A DNA stretch of 64,000 nt from Clitopilus passeckerianus (Eukaryota; Basidiomycota; Agaricomycetes; Agaricales; Entolomataceae), in assembly GCA_944990035.1 (NCBI GenBank), contig CALYLX010000049.1, positions 1 through 64,000 on the forward strand, read 5' to 3'. Numbering within the stretch: position 1 is the stretch's first letter; every line of letters begins with the position of its first letter. The translations under genes were made by a program, and so were the position numbers. The notes under the pieces are model-generated. The model was not told where the DNA came from, did not search any database, and saw only the letters and a program-made list of their open reading frames with translations. Positions 12,158 through 24,000 of this stretch are shown in pieces.

Positions 12158-14307
12158 TGCCTGCGTTCACTGTTGGATTGAGTCCAACAGGAATTGCGGG
12201 AGGAAGGAGGGGAAGATGGTGGGTTTAGAGTAAGAAGAGACAAGAGCGTCGTCGGATAAAGTCACAACGCGACCGTCACAAAATTCAAGTCTCGATGGCC
12301 CAACGCGCATCGCTTAGCTAACAGGCCCCCTTTGCGCGTCTATTATCCTTCCTTCCGACTCCCTTGTTAACGTTTCAGACTCTAGAAAAGGTCTATGGCC
12401 AGCTTTCCAAATTTTATTGCTGTTGTACCACGAAGGCCACTGCACCAGGCTCGACGTCACTCGAAATTACCATCATGATTTGCCGCCTTCTAGCGTACAC
12501 GCTTCGTGCTAGCAAGTTATTAGCTCACTGACTCTCAGTATACTGGCTCTCGACATAAGCTTTTTACTACCTCAAGGAGATGAATCAACACAACCGGTTT
12601 TGAACGACTGCCGTGAGTCCGACGAACGCGCAAACTGTGCCTTTTGCCATACTTGTTGCACTGGCTGGCACTGCTCTGCGTCACTGCATCTGATGCAACA
12701 GATTTTTGACCAAGGGTTTTAGCCAATCTTGGGCTGGCATCCACAAAGCTTCAACCAATGACAAGCCTTTGCAATCACAAGTGCATTCAATTGAATTTCA
12801 AAATTTTGTTAGTGTTCGGGTTGACCACTTGAAACCTCAGTTTCACTGATGCCCTCCAACTCGAAAATTTCACTGAGACTGATGTAGGTGCTACCTCAGT
12901 TTCTTTGCTACCTATGACCTAGATTTTTACAACGGCGCGACGAGTCGGATTCAATAGCCAGCAAAGACCCGACGACGGACTTATTCCGACGTTCACCGAG
13001 TTTGCTGCCTTCGAAGACGTCCATCATGATATCCTCGGCCTCAGATAGTTCCTACCCCGTTTGTTCTAGTCTACTCGTTTGTTTTGAGCATTGATCTGTA
13101 CCAAATGACGTTGCGCTGTGAACCACGCATCCTTAAACATGCGATCCAGCTTCTCTTCTCCCCTGCCGCAGTAGCGAAACCCGTAAATGCACAAAACCCT
13201 CAGTAAACCGCCGGCACTGTCCAACTCGTTGTTGGAAAAACCCGTACGCGTAGGTCACCCTGCAAGGGATGAGAGAAAAGAGCTTTTTAAGCTTCCGGGT
13301 CTTCGCGCAATTTCGTATCTTTTTCTCAATTTACGTGCTTTCGCATCGCATCATAGGCTTCACCAGCACATGTGTAAACAATACACCGAGTACCTCCAAA
13401 AGGCGTCTCTTCCACATATCTCCTTTTCCATTGATTTGCGATGTTCTCTCTCAACATACACAGTAACTATCAGCACTATAGATGTCATATGTTGAATAGC
13501 AGCTGATCCGTTACGGTTCACAGACACTCGGGATCCAATCATTTCATTCTCATGCTGTTTTCTTCGCAATCGCTCATTGGCATTCCATACAGAACTTCTT
13601 CGCCCTTTCCTGAGTCTAAGGCTCGACAGCGTAGCACGGCAAATGGGTCCGGTTCCTCCGAGGGTACCTCTTTCCCGAGCACTGATACCCCAGTCGGCTC
13701 CCGGAGTGAGCACAAGGATATCATCAGCTATTCAATCCGTATGCATGTTGGCAGATGTTGGCCTGTAATTTCTGATACCTATTCTTTGGAAGGCTCGGCC
13801 AGGGCGCACAAGGTTCCTGTCATTTACAGGGTCTAATTCTCTCAGCCAGAGTCAACCTAGCCTTCGATATCGATTCCATTTGGAAATCGACTAACTCAAA
13901 CCAGATGTTGCGCCATGGCGGTTTACCCCAAACATGCCATTCCTCCGACTCATTTGCTCCTATAGGGTAGCCGACGCGCATCGATAACGGCCTCATTACC
14001 ATTTATAACATACACATGCGTTCATTAATCCTGATAATGATAACAACATGTTATACAAGCTAATCATACAACAAATGTCCAATAAAACCCCAAAATTCCC
14101 AAAAATAAACTACAAAAATATGTAAGAAATACAGAAAGTCGGATGTAATAATAGGGTATCAAGTATCTGGGGAATTCACCGAGCGAATAGCATAGAGAAT
14201 CCTGGGCATCATGGAATGATTGTATGGAAGAAAGTTACGCAAAGTCCTTTCGTGGGTAATGTCAATGTAACCCTGACCTCTGGAATCGTAGCACACACGC
14301 GCGCATC
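12158..14307. other. Long intergenic region upstream of SET9
   Basis: A 2.15 kb stretch with no supported gene, long for this window. It should hold the SET9 promoter and the 3' region of the FAM72-like gene (A/T-rich 14000-14160). An 11-base direct repeat ACCTCAGTTTC occurs at 12834-12844 and 12893-12903. No open frame exceeds about 117 codons and none shows splice-consistent extension. A decayed element or noncoding RNA cannot be excluded. Confidence 0.5.
12834..12903. repeat. Short direct repeat ACCTCAGTTTC
   Basis: Two identical 11-base copies at 12834-12844 and 12893-12903. Between and around them are related pieces (TTTCACTGATG and TTTCACTGAGACTGATG). It may be a small degenerate tandem duplication. 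Confidence 0.45.
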
Positions 14308-15634
14308 CTACCGATCAAAAGTTCTTCCCGCTGGTGGTAGAAACTTTTCGCTTACTTTTTTAGCGATGGGTACAATGGGCTCGCGAGCACGAGTGTCGTC
14401 CTGCACTCCAGGAATTTCGCCCGACTTGACCAGATGGTGCCAGAAGAGAACATCACCGGATTTCAGAAATCGAAGTTGCTGTCCGGGATTCTCCTTCTGT
14501 TCTACCCCAATAGTCGAGCCACTGATGGGGTAAGAATTCGTGTTCTGTTGCGTGTGAGATTGTGCAGATATCGAATCCCTAGGGACCCTACTAGACAGCG
14601 AGGGCGGGAGTATGGGCCGGTCGATCAGATGATCCATATGTGGTGCTTGGAAGGATGGAGAACGAGGATTAGACCGGGCATGAGGCTGGTGAAGATTAGG
14701 GTCAGGGAAGGGACCCAGAGCACGGGGTGAAAGCTGGTGATTGGATGAAGGGTAATGGTAGTCCCGAGAAAAGTGGAGAGGTTGTATCGGCGGCCTGCTG
14801 TTGTAGTGTCTGAGGATAGGGTCAGCGAACTCAAGAGGAGGTGTAGGCATGTAATCGTCCCCCGATATGGAGTCCGGTGTTGACGACCTTGATTCAGCTG
14901 TATGATCTCGGACTTGTGAAGAGAAAGGATCAGGGTAAACATCTGAATGTGGCGTAGTGGCAGATTGCTGATGCAAAGCCGGTTGAGGCTCAAGCGTCGG
15001 CTCATAAGGAACCACACCAGGCTCTCCTTGAACGTAATGACGTTCTGTTGCGACAATTTCGCTGGAATGGAAGACAAATCGATGGCCGTTGGTCGCTCGA
15101 TTCGACGCAGTCATGGAGGAAGTACAGCGGAGACACTAGACGCGACGAACGGGGATGAGAATCAGAATCATCAGTGAGAATCGGGGAGGAACTTACGGGA
15201 ATAACAATCATGTAGCCAATGGTCGATCCACAGCCGTGGCAGCAAAGGGTCTGGGTCAGACATTCACAACCACGAGGAGGAGGTCGGATGGAAGTGGATG
15301 GTCGACAATGTGTTTGAGAATGCAGCGTGTCTGGGTTCGGGGAAAATGCTGAGCAGTTGACTGGGAGAGCGTCGGAGGAGTAGAGGGAGACGCTGGGACG
15401 AAGCAGTAGCACCGCCTAAGATAGGGTCAGACAAGTAACGACAGAAAAAGGCAGTATTCGGATTGGGCGCACCTTCATGGCGCGGTTTGTCAAGAACGTG
15501 TTGCATGACTTGCAGTCGATTATCCAGACTTTGTGAGGAACGGGTGAGGGTGGAGATGGGTATGGGTTTCCCGAGAAGTTGTTATACGAGATGCCCTGAG
15601 AGCCATTTTGAACAGAGTAGGTCAAGGCAGGCAT
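14308..15634 (-). CDS. FAM72-family protein with disordered tail
   Basis: Three exons (15634-15473, 15415-15197, 15135-14308) encode 402 residues. The first 40% matches the FAM72 family, a small Cys-rich zinc-binding-like domain: CKSCNTFLTNRAMK, SQTHCRPSTS, RGCECLTQTLCCHGCGS, IGYMIVIPCLRC, then NGHRFVFHSSEI. In vertebrates FAM72A binds uracil-DNA glycosylase UNG2; the role in fungi is not established. The last 230 residues are Pro/Ser/His-rich and disordered, unlike the roughly 150-residue animal proteins, ending in a short ordered block (LKSGDVLFWHHLVKSGEIPG). It is transcribed away from RRP17 across a 149-base shared promoter. Confidence 0.85.
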
Positions 15635-15783
15635 TGGGGGGAAACGGACAGACGGGACAGTCTTGAGTTTGTCGCGCGAAACGGGATGGTATTAATATTC
15701 CCCTCGTATCGTGATTCCCCATTTGGGTAGATACCCGACGATCGTTCCAGGTTTCTGACATAATCACAGCATTTGACCCTTGC
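15635..15783. promoter_or_regulatory. Shared divergent promoter FAM72-like / RRP17
   Basis: Only 149 bases separate the two start codons. The segment near 15671-15680 contains CGCGAAA, which fits the Swi4/Swi6 cell-cycle-box consensus. Function is inferred from spacing and motif only. Confidence 0.4.
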
Positions 15784-16676
15784 ATGTCCTCCAATAACTT
15801 GTCGGCCCTCACTGCTTCTCATACTGCGATTGCAGCAAAGAAGAGGAAGAAACGGGAGCAAATCAAGGAGGTCGTCTTCGATGAGAGCGCCCGAAGGTGA
15901 GATGGTGTCTCTGTTAAGTGGCTCGTGACTGACCTAGAACCCCAGAGAGTTTTTAACGGGTTTCCACAAACGAAAGGTTGCCAAAGCAGAGGCAGCGCGT
16001 AAAAAAGCTCAAGAGCGGGAAAAGCTCGACAGGCAGGCAGCGAGACGTGAGGTACGAACTCTATCCGGAATGGCCATATGAACTCAGGCTTGACCTCCCT
16101 TAGCAAAGGCGCGAGCTTCGAGAACGTGCAATAGAAAATGCTGCACAAGTGGAATCAGCATACCATGCCCTTTTAGGTAGCGTCTTGTCAACATTTGGTT
16201 CCTAGCGTATATGTGTCCCCTGACAACTTATCCGTTTCCCCTTTTCGCATATAGATCAACCTGCCAATGTCGATATCGCTGAAGACGATGAGTGGACAGG
16301 CATATCCTCCGAGGAAAAAGGGAAGCAAAAACAAGAGCAATATGAAACGGATGAGACACTCGCAACGGTGACAGTTGTGGAGGACCTTGATCCAGACACA
16401 TTTATCCACGGCCCGGGCGTCCATGCAGAGACTTCGACAAATGACTACCAATCCGAGTTGCCACCGCCATCGAAGCTCGCAAAACGAAGGAAGATGGAGA
16501 TGTCATCAAACTCACTGGCAGCTAGCGAAACCAGATCAAAAAAGAAGGTTCGCTACCAGACGAAGGCTGAACGTAAAACCGAGCAAAAGAAACAGTTTGC
16601 ACGGAAGAAAGAAAAGGCTGAGCGGGCTGGAGGCAAAGCTGCGAGGCCAAAAGGCAAGCTGAGGACAAAGAGGTAG
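15784..16676 (+). CDS. RRP17: Nucleolar ribosome-biogenesis protein RRP17/NOL12
   Basis: A 237-residue protein of the Nop25/NOL12/Rrp17 family, nucleolar factors for large-subunit rRNA processing (yeast Rrp17 acts as a 5'-3' exonuclease). Exons 15784-15896, 15946-16051, 16104-16176, 16255-16676. The family signature lies at the N-terminus: KRKKREQIKEVVFDESARRE followed by FLTGFHKRKVAKAE and a long charged helix. The middle is acidic (AEDDEWTG). The C-terminus is a Lys/Arg-rich nucleolar targeting-like tail ending KGKLRTKR. Confidence 0.9.
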
Positions 16677-16812
16677 TCACTTTGTACATTGCTAGCACGG
16701 ATACTGTGTAGCTATCGTGGGAAAATGACACGGTATTCATGATCATAGCCTACGTGCCTCAAGCAGTGCCGCAGTGTGCAACTCCGTCGCGGACGACGAC
16801 GACGTCGTCAGA

Positions 16813-17776
16813 ATGAACTCCCTCTACACGTCTGGTGTCCGACAGACCAACTCTCTGCAGGCAGACATTGAGAGGCTGAGGAATGGTGACCATTCTTCGG
16901 CCCTAATTGGTATGCATTCTGCCCACTAACATGGCCATCCCGAAACTGAAATGAAATTTCCTTCCGTCAGGGCAGATATCAGCGTCTTTGGCAGCCATGC
17001 ATCGGACGATTGACGACTACGATTCAATGGCCAAGCGAGAGATGATCAAGGCTAAGCAGGAGAAGGCGCAAATGTGCGGGCACACACGCTTTTCTCCCGA
17101 GTTCACATGTTGAGACCAGGTTGATTGTGTATAGGCGCGTACATAAATTCAGGACCGACTATGCCGACCTACGGAGTCAATTCGAGACCCTAAAAGCAGA
17201 AGTAAGGTCCACTGGCCTTACATATTCCCAGTATGACTGACTTGCTCGCAGCAAGCAGCAAACCAGCGGTCCGAGCTCCTATCAACGTCTGCAAGTATTG
17301 CGTCACCTTCTGCGGCAGATGCTCGTCGACGCTTCCAGCATACGCCATCCAATGGCTCCACCCTCCACCCAGGTCTCAGGCCCCAGCAGTCAGAAATATC
17401 AGAATCTCCGTTTCGCGGTCCTACACCAGATTATACTAACCGAGATGCGCACGCTCTAAGAGAGCATAGTTTCATCAATGACACAAACCAGAGGCTGGAC
17501 GATTTTCTAGCACAGGGACGCGAGGTTCTTGATAATTTGACAGACCAGAGGAACATGTTGAAGGGTACTCAACGCCGATTACTGGATACGGCCAATACCC
17601 TTGGGTTGAGCAGAGACGTCATAGGATGGATTGAGAGAAGGAGGTGAGTTTTACAGAATTACGCGCATATAGTAACCTTCTCACTGTCCCCCAGTACGCA
17701 GGACATGTATATCTTCTTTGGCGGCGCAATCTTCACGTTCTTCTGTTTCTACCTTATTCTCAAGTATCTAGGTTGA
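16813..17776 (+). CDS. BOS1: Golgi/ER v-SNARE BOS1 (membrin)
   Basis: Tail-anchored Qb-SNARE for ER-Golgi vesicle fusion, 246 residues. Exons 16813-16909, 16971-17073, 17135-17201, 17252-17643, 17695-17776. The N-terminus is a helical regulatory region (IDDYDSMAKREMIKAK). The SNARE helix runs from about residue 155 to 218 (RLDDFLAQGREVLDNL; KGTQRRLLDTANTLGLS), followed by WIERR and a C-terminal membrane anchor IFFGGAIFTFFCFYLIL. The GTQRRLLDTANTLGLS segment is diagnostic for membrin/BOS1. It faces the hydrolase gene tail to tail at a distance of 98 bases. Confidence 0.93.
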
Positions 17777-17874
17777 GTATGTTATACCCGTTAATATTGT
17801 ACGTCCTCAGGTGGATTCTTGTTATATACATCGTTGCACTGCTATTTGACTGTGTGACTATATGCATCATGATC

Positions 17875-19308
17875 TCAAGCTTGAACGACAGGGTCCATGA
17901 GCCTTTCATCAAGCGCGCGATCTCCGGCTACCTCGAACTTGTGACCAACACCGGCCGGAACACATCCTTCTCCAAATGCCCTTTCCAGTGCAATCTTGGA
18001 CTGGAAGCCAGAGCAATGCATGGGAAGAATGTACGTCGGCGATGGACGGAGAGTCTTGGACAAGAACTCCACGGTTGGGTCTATCCGATCTGCAAATTCA
18101 GGTCCAGCGAGATGGAGACCGCCAATAATCTGTCGGGGGTGTGAAGGACGTCTCTTCATGGGAAAGCAAGCTCACGAACCATGTAAATGGGGCGAGAAAA
18201 GACCGAGATTGCATCCTTGACCACGTTCACAATGCCGGCGTGCGAGCAGCTATGTGCAAGTGTCCGTCAGTGAATGATCCATCTTGCTGTTTGGCTCACG
18301 TACGCGCTGAAAATAACCAGGCCCTTCCCCACAACGTCAATGGCGGCATACCTCTCATCCATGACATGCTGGATGAGAAAATGAGAATCGGCACTAGCAA
18401 AGCGCTTCTAGCTTCCCGTCGGCAACATTGACAGAACCCACCTGTTCCTTAACCCACGACCCCTTCCCTTCTTCTTCGACCCACCTCACACCCCCAAGTA
18501 TCCCTTGCTCATACTCGGTAACTCTTGGAATCTCACCGCTCACCCACACTGTACCCTGTGCCACTGCATGTCCTTCATTATTCTTCTCAACAATGCCGCT
18601 GGCAGCTTCAATCTCTTCGAACGTAGGATCGGCTGGAAGCGCGCACACCACCTTATCGTAATTCGGTCCTGGCGCGATGCCACGAGCGTGAGGCCGATCA
18701 GGGTGAACGTCGACAATGCATTCACCCGCCGGCGATGACATTTGGCGATACTGCAAGAAGGACAACAAGCCGCCGGTATGGTCCCTGTGCCAGTGAGAAG
18801 TAATCACCCGGTCGATCTGGGCAACAGGGGTTTGCAATGCGACTAGATTACGCGCGAGGGACAGATTGTCGGGGCCAGTGTCGAAGAGTGTGTATGAGCG
18901 AGAACCGTCAACTTCGGTTTCCTGAAGATCGGGTAATGGCATGGGTTCTTGGCTATAGAAGCTTTGAAGCAATCAAAACTCACGATGAGGGCTGCAAAGC
19001 CGTGCGCACCTAAAGGTGACCGCGGTTCGTGTCAAAGATCGCGTAGTTGAATTGTAGACCACAGCGCTCACCACAGCAGAAGTTATCGAAATCTAAGACG
19101 GGTACTCCTGTGACTTTGTCGGGTTCTGGCCTCAACGATATCTGTTGTGGAAGCTCATGGGTAAATCCAGGAGGAAGTTTTGTCATCCTGTGTTTTACGA
19201 TTAGTATGTGACTTGGAGAGCCAGCCATGTCGGGAGCAAGAACCATTCTAATGTGTTGTCCACCAGGAAGGACACTTTGAGTTTATCAACTTTGCGTAGG
19301 GATGTCAT
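17875..19308 (-). CDS. Metallo-beta-lactamase-fold hydrolase
   Basis: A 361-residue MBL-fold hydrolase in seven exons (19308-19244, 19187-19063, 19009-18984, 18921-18442, 18368-18304, 18249-18180, 18129-17875). The metal-binding HxHxDH motif is clear in ITSHWHRDHTGG. Other family marks are LFDTGPDN before it, and the later SACSHAGIVNV, IIGGLHLAG and ILPMHCSG, the extra His/Cys positions of the group that includes archaeal methanopterin-biosynthesis-like MBL proteins. Fungal members are usually uncharacterised. No signal peptide, so probably cytosolic. Two alternative acceptors exist for the fifth exon; the chosen one restores the MDERY segment. Confidence 0.85.
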
Positions 19309-19655
19309 CGATATAGGAATGCACACTACGAAGCAGGGTGGTTAGGCAAGAGATCCTTCGGATTGTAGCCCTTAGGGAGCTACCACTTGCAAATATATCC
19401 CAGGAGCAACTTGAATCACCTTCGGGCGTAACCTGTAATATTTTGGGTCAAAATATTAGATGTGTGGGTCCAGCGCTCAGAATGAGCGGCAAGGCGATGC
19501 AAGTGCTTATGATCATATGAGTGATGTACATTCAGCGCCCATTGAATTGACCCAATAATGTACAGAAAACACAACTTCTACCAGCATCCAAGTATCGAAT
19601 ATGACGAATGAGTAATCTAAACTATAAAACAAAAAGGGAATGTAAAGGTGATAAT
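19309..19655. other. Intergenic region
   Basis: Promoter of the MBL-fold gene and terminator of the Ser/Thr-rich gene. No gene is seen. Confidence 0.45.
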
Positions 19656-20762
19656 TTATGCAGCTGTGCCACCATAACCCATCGCTGATCCCGACTCCGC
19701 TAATTTTCTTTGCCGGAATGCCTAGACCGTTCAAATCAGATCCATGTCCAAGCGTTAAGAGAATAGAGTGACAACGGACCTTGCGATACTTCGTACGTTC
19801 GTAGGTAACCAACCCGACAACGATCAATGCAATGACAGAGATACCAGCAAACACGCCCAAACCGATAGGAAGGACGGACAGTTTCTTGCCTGGCAGCTGG
19901 AAGCCGTCTGTGGAAGATGCTGCAGCGGCAGATGCGGAGACCGTGGAATCTGCAGCGGAGGTTCCATTGGGATTGTTGTTGGCGTCAGAAGGGGTGGCAC
20001 TGGTAGCTTCAGGTTGTGTGGGAGATGCCGTAGTGGTAGCAGGCGTTGTCCCAGTAGCAGTGATAGAACGGGAGACAGTAGAAACACCCTAAAGAACAGA
20101 AGATTAGCTAGCAGAAGGGGTATTAGTACATTTGTACGTACATTGGCGATTACGGCTCCTGCCTTTCCGGAAGAGACACCAGGCGCTGCAGATGACGTTC
20201 CAGATCCAGCAGACGTAGCCTCTGATGTGGTTGCAGTTGCCGTAGCGGTTCCGCCTGCAGGGGTTGAAGTCGCAACAGTAGTCGTTAAGGGTGGGGAAGC
20301 CGGAGCAGACACAGTCGCAGTATCAGTTGAAGCGGAAGTAGCTGTGGCGGACGTTAGTGTGACTGTATCGGTAGTCGTCGTACTTGTCGCGCTTGTAGCG
20401 GTTGCGGTAATGAATGTCGTGCTTGAGCCTGGAGTAGTTCCACCATTGGCCAACGCCAGCGTACATTTCTTCACTTCCTCTACGGCCGGCTTCCCATCCT
20501 TATCGGTTATTGGTGTGAGTGTTATCTCACAAGTCTCAGTGACCGGACCAGCGTTCCTATATCAAAGCAGCAATTAGCTACCACCCTGAGGCTGATGAGA
20601 TGCAATTCCATACGTCTGAGTTGTTCGAGTTGTAGTGACCGTGGTGGCTCCATTATTCTGCCGCCTATGAAGAGGAAGCGCGTATATTCCATCCAGAAAC
20701 AGCAGGTAATAGATCACGGCGAAGAAAACAAGTCGATGGGAATTCGAGGAGGCGAAGAGCAT
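19656..20762 (-). CDS. Ser/Thr-rich single-pass membrane protein
   Basis: A 312-residue protein in four exons (20762-20614, 20556-20142, 20088-19780, 19721-19656). It has a signal peptide (LVFFAVIYYLLFLDGIYA), a long Thr/Ser/Ala-rich, probably O-mannosylated ectodomain with two Cys near its start (TETCEITL; VKKCTLA), one transmembrane helix (LGVFAGISVIALIVVGLV), and a short basic cytosolic tail ending GYGGTAA. This architecture resembles fungal cell-wall stress sensors such as Mid2/Wsc, but there is no WSC domain or other family motif. Function unknown; topology is inferred from hydropathy by eye. Confidence 0.75.
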
Positions 20763-21050
20763 GGTGAACGATGAAAAGTGAGCCCGATTCCTGCGGTTCT
20801 CGACAACAGCTGAAATAAAGAACGTTGCCCTGAGAAGAAAAAAGGATTGGAAGTGCCCACTGGGCGAAGCGAAGAAGAATGAAGAAAAAGCAAGGATGCG
20901 GTTAGTTATGAAGAAGGGGACAACGCTAACAAGAAAGCCATTGGTGGCGATTCAAACTCAGATCACGGTAACAATGCAACCAGATCAGACTCAACGTCTC
21001 AATGTCATTATTTCGTCCTTTGTATAGTCGTATAGATATTCTAGACATGT

Positions 21051-24000
21051 CTATCGCATCCCTCCTTCTACCACCTTATACGCCTTGTGAGCCCTTCTCC
21101 GACCATGCTGCCACTTTTGCACAATACCGATCGCTTTAGCAATCTTTTGTGCGACTAGCTCCTCAAACGCCATTGACACAACCACGTTGGCAATGACAAT
21201 CCACAACAGCGTCAATCGTCCATCAAACGGCAGCGGCATGAGATCAAGCACTTTCGAAACCACGTCTACCGGCTTGAGAAGAATTCCTATGTTGATGCCG
21301 GTTAAGATAACCAAGCATGCCATTAGCCAACCTGTCATTGACACATAGTGAGTCCAGGCAAATCTAGAGGAAGTCCGGAGCCGTACCATTCGTCCACATA
21401 GACTTCCTATACGGCGGTCCGATGCTGAATACCGCGGCAACTAGGATATACTGAAAACATGAAACAAGGAATAAAACCGTGTTCTCCCAGTTCAAGCTTT
21501 CCAGCTTGTCACCAGTACCCGGATCATTTGGAGGCGGTGGTGTATACCTATTTCTCTGACATCAGTGGCGGATTGTGTGCAGTTTCGACATCAGACTGAC
21601 CAAGATTGACCTTGAACCCAAAGATAAGCCCAAAGCTGCCCAATGCCCATGATAATAATCTGTCCAATGATGCTAACAAGCACTTTCTTCGAGACGAGGC
21701 TAGCAGTTGGTGGCTTTGGATGCATACGAGGGTATGGCAGTGTCCGTCCCACTATCAGTACGGTCAGAACTATTCTTGGACTCCGGCTTCATCATACGCA
21801 CTGGCAACAGCTACAGGTATAATGATGAAGAGATCAATATAGAGGAACTAATACGGAGGTTAGCCGCTTCGAAACCACAGTCAGGGACAACCTGCCTGGA
21901 AGTCGCCCAAAGAGCTTGCGAATGCATATAATAAAGTCACCGATATGAATTGGATCAGAGAATATAATGCCCTATGAACATTCCATGAGCCTCAGGCTAG
22001 GGAAGGGAAGGAGGGAACTCACATGTACTTGAAGCAGCTGAAGCTCGTAACCAACGCTGCCCGACCTTGTTTGATGACTTCGATGACGCATCCGATGTCC
22101 GGTGTATTACTGGTAAAGGGAGCAGCAACACTTGCTTCAGCTTCCGATAGTGAGATTCCGACATCTGCAGCCTTTAGTGCCGCACAATCGTTTGCACCGT
22201 CTCCACACATCAGAACCGTATAACCAAGACCTTGTAGCCGCTCAACAACCTCGTTTTTCTCGTCCGGCGACATTCGTGCAAATATTTGAGTCTTGACGAG
22301 CATTCGCTGCAGCGTTTCCAAGGGAGCGTAGTTTATCATCCAGCGGAAGACATCTCCAGTGATGGCGAGAGCATAGTCTTGATATCGAATTTCTTCTGCA
22401 TCGACAGTGTGATGTGGGGGAGGAGTCAATGGCTTCAGGGAATAGCTATCAAGTTTCCACGAGGTGTCGTCCATACAAGACCACTCTATTTGAGACTCTG
22501 GGATGGTTTGGTTTCCTACGCCAAGTTTAACGATAGCCTTTGTCCTTGAAAATCATACATACCGCTCAGGAAGGTTGGTGCAAAGACGTAGGAAGCTTGA
22601 TTAATCAAACAGCACTCTCGCGCAACGCTGACGGCAGTTAGTGGGTTGTCCCCTGTAATCATTCTGCACGCCATATGTGCAGACTGCAAAGCTTGTATCG
22701 CTGGTGCGGTTCCTGGCTTGATCCTATTTTCAAAGATGATGAGGCCAAGGAAACGCAAACCAGATTCCGCTTGCTCCCTTATTTCGTGAATCAATGAACA
22801 ACCATATCGGGCTTTGCATATCGGACGTACCTTTTCAACCGCTGGGCTTTGAGCCAGGTCAACCCCTCGATGCTCTTGCCCGCCATCGCAATAACACGGT
22901 AGCCACGTTTTGTGTAGTACAAGAGCAAGTCGTCGAAGTCCTGGGGAACTACAAAAAGAACCTTGGTACTCACGTATAACTCGATCCTGTAAGATAATAC
23001 GTACGAGAATCTGGGTCACATAACTCAGTAATGACTTCCGGGGCGCCCTTCACGTAGACCTCCATGCTTGAGCTCTTCAGCCGTTTCACGACGACACTCA
23101 TACGCCGGAGAGAAGATGCAAACTCAAATGTCCGAATGACACCCAACTCTAAGAAGTGGGCAAACTGGAAGCGGTGTCAGTCAGTCAGCACCAAGCTATC
23201 GGACAAGGAGCTCACCTTCCCGGATCCCTTTAGCGCGTCCTCCAGCTTGAACTGCATGCTCCCAGGCGGTCGCACGACGTTCTGTACCAGCGCAGTCTGC
23301 TCGACCGGTGTTCCCTTATTCTTGATGACACCAGTACCACCTGAAGCACCTTCTTCTAACGTCCATCCTGTGAACTCAAACATCTTGATATCCAGAGGGT
23401 CGCCGATTATTGATCCATCTACCATCTTCAGAGAATGACAGGTTGCTAGGGCATACAAAAACGCTGCTTTGCCCGAGCCCATTGGAAGGTCATGGATGTC
23501 GTCCAGAAGTTCACCAAATCGCTGAACATTGCGTTCCATGCCTCGAATGCCAAGAATATCCAGGCCGTCTTCTGTCAATGTCCCGGTCTTGTCGAAACAA
23601 CAGACGTTGATCTTTCCAGCAACGTTGACTCGGCTGGGAGAGATACAGAATATGCCAGCTTTTCGTAAACGGGTGATGGCAAAACTAGTTCCGATAGACA
23701 GCGTGGCAGGAAGAGCCGGAGGGACAACGACTGTGATCAAGTCCAGAGCTCGGATAAGGATAGTGTGCCATTTCAGCTAATTATAAGTGTAAGTGGAAAA
23801 CATGTGGAGAAAACGATGCGCTCACCCCTATTCTAACGAACTGAACCGCGCTGAACGAGAAACCGACACCAGCGATAGCAGCAAGAACACCGATGAAGCG
23901 AATTGAATCTCGGTAAAATTTGAACCCAATCGGTTTCGGGAAGAGCATAGAGCGGACCAAGGCCCCCTTCGTTGTGTTGAACCCTGGAGACTATTAGACG

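Noticed and set aside
13187..13836. Plus-strand open frames of about 100 codons in the gap upstream of SET9
   Set aside because: No splice continuity, no recognisable domain, and overlapping frames on both strands.
18408..18441. A 34-base intron in the MBL-fold gene
   Set aside because: A better in-phase acceptor at 18369 gives a 73-base intron and restores the family segment MDERY, so the very short intron is not needed.
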